This document shows positions 9,557-17,136 of a stretch of DNA of 42,595 bases, piece by piece (position 1 is the stretch's first letter; each line of letters begins with the position of its first letter). The notes under the pieces are model-generated. The model did no database searches. It worked only from the letters and a program-made list of their open reading frames with translations, and was not told the DNA's origin. Source of the DNA: Fidelibacterota bacterium (GTDB lineage Bacteria > Fidelibacterota > UBA8477 > JABMPR01); the NCBI GenBank assembly GCA_021736185.1, contig JAIPGJ010000011.1, positions 1 through 42,595 of the forward strand, written 5' to 3'. The position numbers and the translations under genes are program-made.

Positions 9557-9593
9557 GGAAGCAGGTTGGTCCAAAGGACTGAAACCTGCTTCC
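9557..9593. terminator. Second strong hairpin immediately downstream of MmgE/PrpD gene
   Basis: ggaagcaggtt - ...gtccaaaggac... - aacctgcttcc, 11 bp perfect stem. Confidence 0.5.
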
Positions 9594-9607
9594 CAATTTT
9601 GTGGTTG

Positions 9608-11041
9608 CTATACTACCAGCTTCGACATGAATTGTCTGGCGCTCACCTGATCACAGTCAAAGATCAGATCCTTGACCTCTACCAAGCGCTCCGCACTCAA
9701 GACACCCGAGGCCAGACTGTTGAACTTGTTCTCCAAATCCTGCAAGGTCATGGGCTCCCGGGGATCACCCTTGGGATACTCCAGATACTCCTCGAAGCGA
9801 CGACCGTCATTGGTAGTCACCACCACCCTGGATGGCTGTTTGGCAGGAAACATGGCCTCAAACTCCAGTGAAGGTTCGCCCACAATCTTGTCAATCACTT
9901 CAAAAATCTTGGGATCCTTTAATTTCTTCTCCGAGAAAGATTGAGTCGTGATCTTCTTGTCTACAATGGCCGCTGCCATACAGTAGGGCAATGAATGATC
10001 CGCGGTTTCCCTTGACTCCGGACGATATTTGGTTGGATCAAACAGAATGTCATAGGCCTGGGCAAAAGCCGTGACTTTGACTTCTTTAATATCCGTGTAA
10101 TCCAGATCATTCTTGATCATGGCATTCAAAGCGCAAGAAATATGTGTATGAGTCAGAGCTTCCGTCGGGAAGGCCTTCATACCACACTCCAGAATCTTAT
10201 AACTCTCCCCCAGCTTCCCAACCAAGGCATCCACATCCCAAGCCCAGGAAGACACCCCGTCACGTCCTTCCATATCCGTGGGCTTCAAGGTTTCATCCTT
10301 GGCATTCCAGCCCACAAAAGCATCCATAAAGCCTTCTTTACCTTCAAAGACTTTCTCCGTCCCTGAATACCCCTTTTGGGCTAACAAGGCTGCAAAAACA
10401 CCCGCCTGTGTGGCCATGGGGTCCACGGTATTTTTCATCATGGTCAGTTTTCCTGCCGTGGGGCAGCCAATGGTGTGGTTGTGACACCCATTGATACCAA
10501 TGGCATTCACCATTTGATCGACAGTGAGACCCAGCATTTTACCCGCTACGATGGGTGATACAAACTGGGTCAGCGTGGCGTGATGCCATTTACGCTCACG
10601 GACACCCGGTTTGGCAAAAAGACACATCCGCATCTCAAATTCATAAGCCAGAACAATGGCCACAATCACATCCTTCATGGACGCGTCTACCTTCTCAGCA
10701 ACCGAGAACGCTGCCGGCATGATGTCGCTGGGATGACTTGGATCGTCCTTCCAGTAAATATCATTGAAATCCAGAGCGCGGATCATTAATGAATTCACCA
10801 GCGCCGTACTCACTGCAGGCAGTTTATCACCAAAGCCCAAAACAGTGGATTCACCAGCGCCACCCATTTCCTGGTAGATCTCCAACATGGATTTTACATC
10901 ATGGGTACCCATGCTGCCAAAAGCACAACCAATGGAATCATAAAGGTAACGTTTCACCTCATAAATGACCTCATCAGGAAGGTCTTCGTATTTCAACCCA
11001 ACGGCAAATTCTGCCATCTGTCTTGCTATTGATTTTTCCAA
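9608..11041 (-). CDS. MmgE/PrpD family protein (2-methylcitrate/citrate dehydratase or cis-aconitate decarboxylase superfamily)
   Basis: YDSIGCAFGSMG, ALDFND.Y, MKNTVDPMATQAGVFAALLAQKGYSG, KYRPESRETADHSLPYCMAAAIVD. Confidence 0.93.
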   Translation of the reverse strand: MEKSIARQMAEFAVGLKYEDLPDEVIYEVKRYLYDSIGCAFGSMGTHDVKSMLEIYQEMGGAGESTVLGFGDKLPAVSTALVNSLMIRALDFNDIYWKDDPSHPSDIMPAAFSVAEKVDASMKDVIVAIVLAYEFEMRMCLFAKPGVRERKWHHATLTQFVSPIVAGKMLGLTVDQMVNAIGINGCHNHTIGCPTAGKLTMMKNTVDPMATQAGVFAALLAQKGYSGTEKVFEGKEGFMDAFVGWNAKDETLKPTDMEGRDGVSSWAWDVDALVGKLGESYKILECGMKAFPTEALTHTHISCALNAMIKNDLDYTDIKEVKVTAFAQAYDILFDPTKYRPESRETADHSLPYCMAAAIVDKKITTQSFSEKKLKDPKIFEVIDKIVGEPSLEFEAMFPAKQPSRVVVTTNDGRRFEEYLEYPKGDPREPMTLQDLENKFNSLASGVLSAERLVEVKDLIFDCDQVSARQFMSKLVV

Positions 11042-11057
11042 TCTCTTCTCCTGCTGT

Positions 11058-11080
11058 AACCGCGAATTACGCGAATTAAT
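11058..11080 (+). repeat. Outer repeat (copy 1) of inverted pair flanking GxxExxY gene
   Basis: aaccgcgaattacgcgaattaat. Confidence 0.7.
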
Positions 11081-11461
11081 CTAATTTTTGTTTTGAGTCG
11101 TGCTTACCAATCGTTCCGAAACTAAAGACTTCTCTCCAAAATTCATCAAAATTCCGAGTTGGAGACCAGTTACTTTCAGATAATTGATCACCTGTGCACG
11201 TTCTATATCTCCAAGTTGCTTGAGGGCTTTCAATTCAAGAATAATTTTATTCTCAACAACCAGATCACAAGAGAACTGCTTAATTTCCTGTCCTCGGTAT
11301 GTGATTGGAAATTGCTTCTGTGATTCAAAGTTAATCCCCTGAAAACCTAGCTCGACTTTTAAGGCCTCCTCATACACTGACTCCAGGAATCCCGGACCCA
11401 AAGCTTTGTGGACCTCCATGGCACAACCCACAATTTTATAAGCCAGTTCCTTATAAATCAA
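11081..11461 (-). CDS. GxxExxY protein (PD-(D/E)XK_3 nuclease-like family)
   Basis: GPGFLESVYEEAL (GxxExxY), DLVVENKIILELKALKQL (PD-(D/E)XK-like E-x-K). Confidence 0.92.
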   Translation of the reverse strand: MIYKELAYKIVGCAMEVHKALGPGFLESVYEEALKVELGFQGINFESQKQFPITYRGQEIKQFSCDLVVENKIILELKALKQLGDIERAQVINYLKVTGLQLGILMNFGEKSLVSERLVSTTQNKN

Positions 11462-11524
11462 CTCTACCAGAAATCTACTCCTTCAAATCACCATACATGA
11501 CTCATGTACCAAATCACAAACTAT

Positions 11525-11555
11525 AAAATTCGCGAAATTGGCGTAATTTGTGGTT
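11525..11555 (-). repeat. Outer repeat (copy 2), inverted relative to 11058-11080
   Basis: Reverse complement aaccacaaattacgccaatttcgcgaatttt. Confidence 0.65.
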
Positions 11556-11587
11556 TCTATGCTGTGCGCTCTCAGCGGTTGATGCCT

Positions 11588-12784
11588 TTATAATTTGGCT
11601 ATGATGGCATCGGCCATTTGAGTCGTTGAGGCAGCGCCTTTTTCAACCACATCAGCCCGACCAGCCATTTTGGCCATATCATAGGTCCGAACCTTGCCCT
11701 CAGCCACAACCTCAGCCACCGCTTTCCGTATCCTGGTAGCAATGGATTGCTCATCGATGAAATCCAGCATCATACAGGCTGACTCAATCATGGCAATGGG
11801 ATTCACAATAGATACGGGGTAATCAGCATATTTGGGCGCACTACCATGGGTCGGCTCGAAAACGCCAATACCCGTCTCAGGATTATACTGAGCACTACAG
11901 GCGAAACCCAGGCCACCAATCAAACCGGCAAAGCCATCAGAGACAATATCGCCAAACATATTACCTGCGACAATAACGCCATAATTCTCTGGATTTTTAG
12001 TCAGCCACATCATCTGAGCGTCAATGTTGGTATTCCATAATTCGATTTCCGGGAAATCAGCCCTTTGCATCTGCTGAGCCATCTTGTACATCATGCCTGA
12101 GGTTTCACGAATCACATTTGGTTTTTCACATACAGTTACTGATTTATATCCATATTTCCGGGCGTGTTCGAAGGCAGCCCTCAGGATTCTCTCTGTGGCC
12201 TTTTTGGTGAAAATCCGTGTAGAAATAGAAATTTCTTCAACCGGTGTTCCACCAAAATTCTTAACGAATCGAGGATGGGTCATCAAGGCATCATGAACCT
12301 GTTTGGGTGGGTTACTCCATTCCACTCCGCCATAAAGACCTTCTGTATTCTGGCGGAAAATAGCCACATCCACTTCTGGCTCATCCACCCCACCGTCAGC
12401 AGCTCTTCGAATAAAATTCAAGGGGTTGCCTTTATAGGTACGACAGGGACGTAAACAAATGTCGAGATTAAAATGCTGTCGCAGACCAACAATAGGACTT
12501 GAATAAACCAGACCTTTGGCCTGTAATTCAGGAGCTAATTCATTAAAGGCATCATCTTTGGGTTTAGATGTAATGGCCCCAAACAAACCTATTTTATGCT
12601 CTGCCAGGAGGTCCAAAGTACGCTGAGGCAATGGATTACCCTCCTTGCGCCAGAATTCCCAACCAATATCACCTTCCACATAATTGGCCTCAAAACCTGC
12701 GGCTGCCAGTACACGAATGGCTTCGTCTAAAACCGGTTTTCCAATACCATCTCCCGGCATGCTTACGATTGTTCTTTTTGACAC
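11588..12784 (-). CDS. Isocitrate/isopropylmalate dehydrogenase family, likely isocitrate dehydrogenase
   Basis: MPGDGIGKPV, LRQHFNLDICLRPCRTYKG, FRQNTEGLYGGVEW, GNMFGDIVSDGFAGLIGGLG, FEPTHGSAPKYA. Confidence 0.9.
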   Translation of the reverse strand: MSKRTIVSMPGDGIGKPVLDEAIRVLAAAGFEANYVEGDIGWEFWRKEGNPLPQRTLDLLAEHKIGLFGAITSKPKDDAFNELAPELQAKGLVYSSPIVGLRQHFNLDICLRPCRTYKGNPLNFIRRAADGGVDEPEVDVAIFRQNTEGLYGGVEWSNPPKQVHDALMTHPRFVKNFGGTPVEEISISTRIFTKKATERILRAAFEHARKYGYKSVTVCEKPNVIRETSGMMYKMAQQMQRADFPEIELWNTNIDAQMMWLTKNPENYGVIVAGNMFGDIVSDGFAGLIGGLGFACSAQYNPETGIGVFEPTHGSAPKYADYPVSIVNPIAMIESACMMLDFIDEQSIATRIRKAVAEVVAEGKVRTYDMAKMAGRADVVEKGAASTTQMADAIIAKL

Positions 12785-12831
12785 TTTTATTCTCCTTTTA
12801 TACTTAAAATATTTACTGTCTTTTAAAATAT

Positions 12832-12868
12832 GTCCGGGCGTATCGCGATGCGCCCCACCAATTGATCG
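12832..12868. repeat. GGGCGYATCGCGATGCGCC palindromic repeat, copy 1
   Basis: gtccgggcgtatcgcgatgcgccccaccaattgatcg; second copy at 16978. Confidence 0.75.
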
Positions 12869-12937
12869 CCTTTAATATCTCCGCTGTTTAAATAGCAAAT
12901 CTTGATGCTAAAATCGCATTCCCTAATACTCGAAATA

Positions 12938-13612
12938 TCAAATAATCTTTGCTCTCTCACCGGTCTTTGCGCTTATTAATAAAATATCCTCTATTCGATC
13001 AATAATCGTAGACCCCGTTCGTTCGAGAACTGCTCGGGTCTGGTGGCCACCGGGAATGAGGATACAGTCCACTCCAATGGCTTCTGCCACCTCATAATCA
13101 TGCTCCGTGTCTCCAACAAACAAGACTTCAGAAGCTTCCCGCCCCAGTTCCTTCATCCAGCGGATGCCATTGTCCACCTTGCTTTCAGCGAAATGATTAT
13201 CCAGACCGATTATTTTGTCAAACATTTTTTCTATGCCAAAATAAGCCACCAACTCATCCAGTGTGTTTTGTTTATAGGCTGATAGTATGGAGTGACCAAC
13301 TCTTAAGGACCTCAATTTCAAGAGGACTTCTTTAACACCAGGATGGAGATCAACTTCATACTTATGCTTTTCATAACCGTTAATAAATTCTGTGCCAATC
13401 ATTTCAAATGATTCCTCGACAAAATCAAAGCCAAGGCGACGGTAATAGTCACTTACAGGAAAGCCAAAAATACTGACATAACGATCGTGGTCCAATGTCT
13501 CCATGTGGCGCTTCTCAAGGACCGTATTAATAATTTTTACACTCAACCAGGAATCATTGAGAAGGGTTCCATTCCAATCCCACATAATGTGTTTGTACGG
13601 GAAGTTTACCAT
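12938..13612 (-). CDS. HAD-superfamily phosphatase (phosphoglycolate phosphatase-like)
   Basis: MWDWNGTLLND motif I, LSAYKQNT, VLFVGDTEHDYEVAEAIGVDCILIPGGHQ. Confidence 0.88.
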   Translation of the reverse strand: MVNFPYKHIMWDWNGTLLNDSWLSVKIINTVLEKRHMETLDHDRYVSIFGFPVSDYYRRLGFDFVEESFEMIGTEFINGYEKHKYEVDLHPGVKEVLLKLRSLRVGHSILSAYKQNTLDELVAYFGIEKMFDKIIGLDNHFAESKVDNGIRWMKELGREASEVLFVGDTEHDYEVAEAIGVDCILIPGGHQTRAVLERTGSTIIDRIEDILLISAKTGERAKII

Positions 13613-13623
13613 TTAAAAGTTAC

Positions 13624-13671
13624 ACCCTTCGACAGGCCTGTGCTGAGCTTGTCGAAGTGCTCTGGGTGACG
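13624..13671. repeat. Dispersed palindromic element (CTTCGACA...TGTCGAAG type)
   Basis: acccttcgacaggcctgtgctgagcttgtcgaagtgctctgggtgac. Confidence 0.55.
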
Positions 13672-13728
13672 CAAGCACTCCCTGGGGACAATTTGACTTT
13701 CCACTTTAGACATTTAGACCTTTGACCG

Positions 13729-14910
13729 CTACTCCGTCATCTGCGCTTTAAATTCAATGATCACCGCCGCTCGTTCGTGGGTTTTCTTCAGAGCAGTTCG
13801 AATCGCGACTTCCACTTCATCCTTCTGAAAACAATCGGCTGGAACCGGCAATTCAAACAGAATCGATTCCACGGGGTTTTCTCCCACTATTCTTAAATCC
13901 TGAACACTGAAGTCCTCGCCAAACGGAATCATGGCATTTTCTATGGTTGAGCGAATATCTCCTACAACCTTTCCCTTTACAGCTATCGGATCAATGTGGG
14001 TGACGACCTCAGCATTCAACCCATGAGCCAGTTTGTGCTCAACATTATCAGCGATGTTGTGGGCGATGGTTGGTGAAGTGGCTTCATCAATTTCCACGTG
14101 GAGGGAAATGAAACTCTGGTCACCATAATTATGGACAACCACATCATGAACCTGTCTGGCCCCCGGTACTGCCGTGGCCATTTCAGCAATCTGTTGAATA
14201 AATTCCTGAGTGGCTGGCTTCCCCAACAGATCATCGATGGCATCACGGGCAATATCATAGGCGGAATAAAGAATCATCAGCGCCACACCAAGCCCCATAA
14301 CACCATCCACATAGGGGATGCCATAGCGCGCTCCAATCAACGCTGCAATGACCAGTACCGTGGTATACACATCACTTTTATGGTGCACCGCATCTCCTTT
14401 CAGGGCATCTGAATTGATGAGATCACCCAGCTGGAAGGCAAAATGGGCCATCCAGGCCTTGGCCAGGGCAGTCAGCGTCACAACCGTAATGAACAACCAG
14501 TCAATTTTTGAAACATCAATATCAGAATCTGAGAAGAACAGGCGATCAATAGCGCCTTTGAAAAATTCCAGAGCCACCACGGCCATGAGAATGGCTATGG
14601 TGAGCGTTGCAATCGTTTCTGCCCGTCCATGACCAAAGGGGTGTTCCTTGTCGGCCGGTTTTTGAGCCACCTTGAAACCAAGAATGACCACAACGGAAGT
14701 CGCCACATCCGAGAGGGTATGAAAAGCATCGGCAATCAAAGCGATACTATTCACCATCCAGCCAAAAATGAATTTGATCACGAATAGCAGGAAGTTGCCA
14801 ATAATGGAAACCCACCCCTCCAGTTGTCCTACGTGACCTCTAAATGCAGATGAGTTAGGATCCACCCCCGATGGGGCGGTCTTCTTGACCAGATACTGCG
14901 TGAAATTCAT
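13729..14910 (-). CDS. Cation diffusion facilitator (CDF) family metal transporter
   Basis: SIALIADAFHTLSDVATSVVVILGFKVAQKPADKEHPFGHGRAETIATL. Confidence 0.95.
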   Translation of the reverse strand: MNFTQYLVKKTAPSGVDPNSSAFRGHVGQLEGWVSIIGNFLLFVIKFIFGWMVNSIALIADAFHTLSDVATSVVVILGFKVAQKPADKEHPFGHGRAETIATLTIAILMAVVALEFFKGAIDRLFFSDSDIDVSKIDWLFITVVTLTALAKAWMAHFAFQLGDLINSDALKGDAVHHKSDVYTTVLVIAALIGARYGIPYVDGVMGLGVALMILYSAYDIARDAIDDLLGKPATQEFIQQIAEMATAVPGARQVHDVVVHNYGDQSFISLHVEIDEATSPTIAHNIADNVEHKLAHGLNAEVVTHIDPIAVKGKVVGDIRSTIENAMIPFGEDFSVQDLRIVGENPVESILFELPVPADCFQKDEVEVAIRTALKKTHERAAVIIEFKAQMTE

Positions 14911-14911
14911 A

Positions 14912-16882
14912 TTACAACCTTGCTTTTACCCAATTCTCCAGTCCATCAGTCAGGACCAGTTCTTGTGCTGCTGCACCCACGGGACTCAAAGCATAAGTTT
15001 TGCTATTATAGCTTAGAGTTGCGGATTTGAAGTCGATGGTTGCTTTGATGCCGGTGGCCACAGTAAGTTTTTCGCGACCATGGGTATCCAACAGATCTTT
15101 TACCAGTTCGGGAGCTTCCAAAACCAGAAAGCCGTTGTTGATAGCATTGCGTTTATAGGTTTCACTAAATGATCCTGCCAGCACCAGAGAGATGCCGCGA
15201 TACTTCAACGCTGTGGCAGCTTGTTCCCTGGAACTGCCGGTCCCAAAATTGAAGCCACCTACCAGGAAATCACCTTTTTCTACCAAATCCACAAATGCGG
15301 CATCATAGTTTTCCATGACCACGCCAGCCTGTTGCTGAGGAGTGAAATCATCGATATAGGTATATTTTCCGGGGAAAATGCCATCCGTGTTAAGATTATC
15401 CTGATGACAGAATAGAATATTCCCTGTCAATTCTCTGGGAAATCCTTCAAGGATACCCACCTCAATCGCTTCGGCTGCTGCCTTTTTATTGATTTTGATA
15501 TCACCCTGGGGTCGGGCATCATCATAAGCATAGGGTGAAACCACCTTTCCAGCTACTGCTGAGGCGGCTACTACAGCGGGAGAAGCCAGATAAGCCTTGG
15601 CGCTTTTGGCTCCCATGCGACCTTTAAAATTGCGGTTTGTGGCAGAAATCCCTACTTCGTTTTCTTCCAGTAGGCCCACACCCAATCCAATACAGGGTCC
15701 ACAACCTGGCGGCAAAGGTCTGGCACCAGCATCCACCAGCGCTTGCCAGTCTCCCCGGGTTTCACTCTCAGCCTGAACTTCGCTGGAGGCCGCAGCGATG
15801 TAAAACTCTACATGGGGGGCCACTTTTTGACCCTTAATCGTCCTGGCGGCTTCGGCTAAATCTTCTACGCGACTATTGACACAGGAGACCAGGTAGGCTT
15901 TGTGAATCTTCACCCCGGCTTTTTCCATGGTCTTGGCGGATGTCATGGTTTTTACGTTATCCGGACCAGAAACATTGGGCTCCACTGTGGCCAGATCCAA
16001 CACCAGTTCTTTGGCATAATAAGCATCCGGGTCCGCATATGGGGCGGTTTGCTTGAGTTGGGAAATTCGACCAAAATTCATGCGTGGGGAATCACCACCT
16101 TTGGCGTCAGCATCGGATTCTACGCCAGAGAGGCCTCGCTTTTCAACAGTCAGGGCTCGGGCTTCCAGCCAGTCAAAGGTCACGATATCAATAGGAAATA
16201 CACCGGCCAGGGCACCCCACTCGGTGGTCATGTTAGCAATAGTCAAACGCTGATCAATGGTCAGTGAGGCCAGGCCGTCTCCCACAAATTCAATGGCATG
16301 ATTCAAGACTTCATCATGATTAAAGAGTCCTGCAAGAGTGATAATGACGTCTTTACCGGTAACACCCGGTCTTAGTTGATTTTTCAGTTCTACTTTGGCT
16401 ACAGGGGGTACCTGCCACCAGGTCCTGCCCGTTGCCCATATGGCTGCTGCATCCGTGCGAACGATGGGGGTTCCCAGCACGCCGAGTCCGCCATACATGT
16501 TGGAGTGACTGTCTGATGCCACAACCATGCTGCCAGGCCAGGCATAGCCCTCCTCACACATGATCTGATGACCGATACCGCGACCGGCAGGATAGAAATC
16601 CACGCCCATTGCTTTGGCGAAGGCTTCAATGCCGGCATACTTCTTAAGGTTGGCTTCACTGGTATCCTGAACATTATGATCCAGAGCGTAAACCGGTTGT
16701 CTGGGATTGGCCACTTTGGTGGCACCAATCGCCTTGAACTTATTCATCACGGCACCCGTATTGTCATGGGTCATGACATGAGCTGGCGATATGGATAAAA
16801 AGTCACCACTCCTCACTCTATGTCCCTGTTCCAGATCAACGGCATATTTCTGGGCAATCTTTTCAATCAAATTTTGTGACAT
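14912..16882 (-). CDS. Aconitase-superfamily hydratase (fused large+small domains), strongly resembling fungal homoaconitase Lys4
   Basis: FYPAGRGIGHQIMCEEGYAWPGSMVVASDSHSN, GTPIVRTDAAAIWATGRTWWQVPPVAKVELK, VSCVNSR, PPGCGPCIGLG, GISATNRNFKGRMG, GGFNFGTGSSREQAA; ORF caller extends to TTG 16903 inside a repeat, ATG 16882 preferred. Confidence 0.9.
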   Translation of the reverse strand: MSQNLIEKIAQKYAVDLEQGHRVRSGDFLSISPAHVMTHDNTGAVMNKFKAIGATKVANPRQPVYALDHNVQDTSEANLKKYAGIEAFAKAMGVDFYPAGRGIGHQIMCEEGYAWPGSMVVASDSHSNMYGGLGVLGTPIVRTDAAAIWATGRTWWQVPPVAKVELKNQLRPGVTGKDVIITLAGLFNHDEVLNHAIEFVGDGLASLTIDQRLTIANMTTEWGALAGVFPIDIVTFDWLEARALTVEKRGLSGVESDADAKGGDSPRMNFGRISQLKQTAPYADPDAYYAKELVLDLATVEPNVSGPDNVKTMTSAKTMEKAGVKIHKAYLVSCVNSRVEDLAEAARTIKGQKVAPHVEFYIAAASSEVQAESETRGDWQALVDAGARPLPPGCGPCIGLGVGLLEENEVGISATNRNFKGRMGAKSAKAYLASPAVVAASAVAGKVVSPYAYDDARPQGDIKINKKAAAEAIEVGILEGFPRELTGNILFCHQDNLNTDGIFPGKYTYIDDFTPQQQAGVVMENYDAAFVDLVEKGDFLVGGFNFGTGSSREQAATALKYRGISLVLAGSFSETYKRNAINNGFLVLEAPELVKDLLDTHGREKLTVATGIKATIDFKSATLSYNSKTYALSPVGAAAQELVLTDGLENWVKARL

Positions 16883-16901
16883 ATTAGACCCTTTAAACTG
16901 C

Positions 16902-17128
16902 AACCGCGAATTTCGCGAATTTAATTATTTCCATCCAATTTTACAGAATAGGCGAGTATCATTGTTGATAAGACTCTGTACGGGCGCATCGCGATGCGCC
17001 ACAACAAATGATCGTTGCCAGCTTTTCTGTATTGTTTTTAATATATTCAATCATTGCTTTCTTTTTTAATTGAGACTAGCCCACAAATCAAAAAAACAAA
17101 TTCGTGAAATTCGCGCAATTCGCGGTTC
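16902..17128. mobile_element. Putative non-autonomous (MITE-like) copy of the inverted-repeat unit, no ORF
   Basis: aaccgcgaatttcgcgaatttaa at left; aaattcgtgaaattcgcgcaattcgcggtt at right, inverted; same repeat family as 11058/11525. Confidence 0.5.
16978..17015. repeat. GGGCGCATCGCGATGCGCC palindromic repeat, copy 2
   Basis: gtacgggcgcatcgcgatgcgccacaacaaatgatcg; near-identical extended match to 12832-12868. Confidence 0.75.
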
Positions 17129-17136
17129 ATTTTGCC

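Larger units (their letters stand above)
11058..11555. mobile_element. Putative small inverted-repeat-bounded unit containing a GxxExxY gene
   Basis: Inverted repeats aaccgcgaattacgcgaatt... / ...aattcgcgaaattggcgtaatttgtggtt enclosing a single 126-aa ORF between MmgE/PrpD and IDH genes. Confidence 0.5.

Noticed and set aside
16883-16903. Extended N-terminus of aconitase (MQFKGSN) from a TTG
   Set aside because: Start would fall inside the inverted repeat; ATG at 16882 is more plausible.
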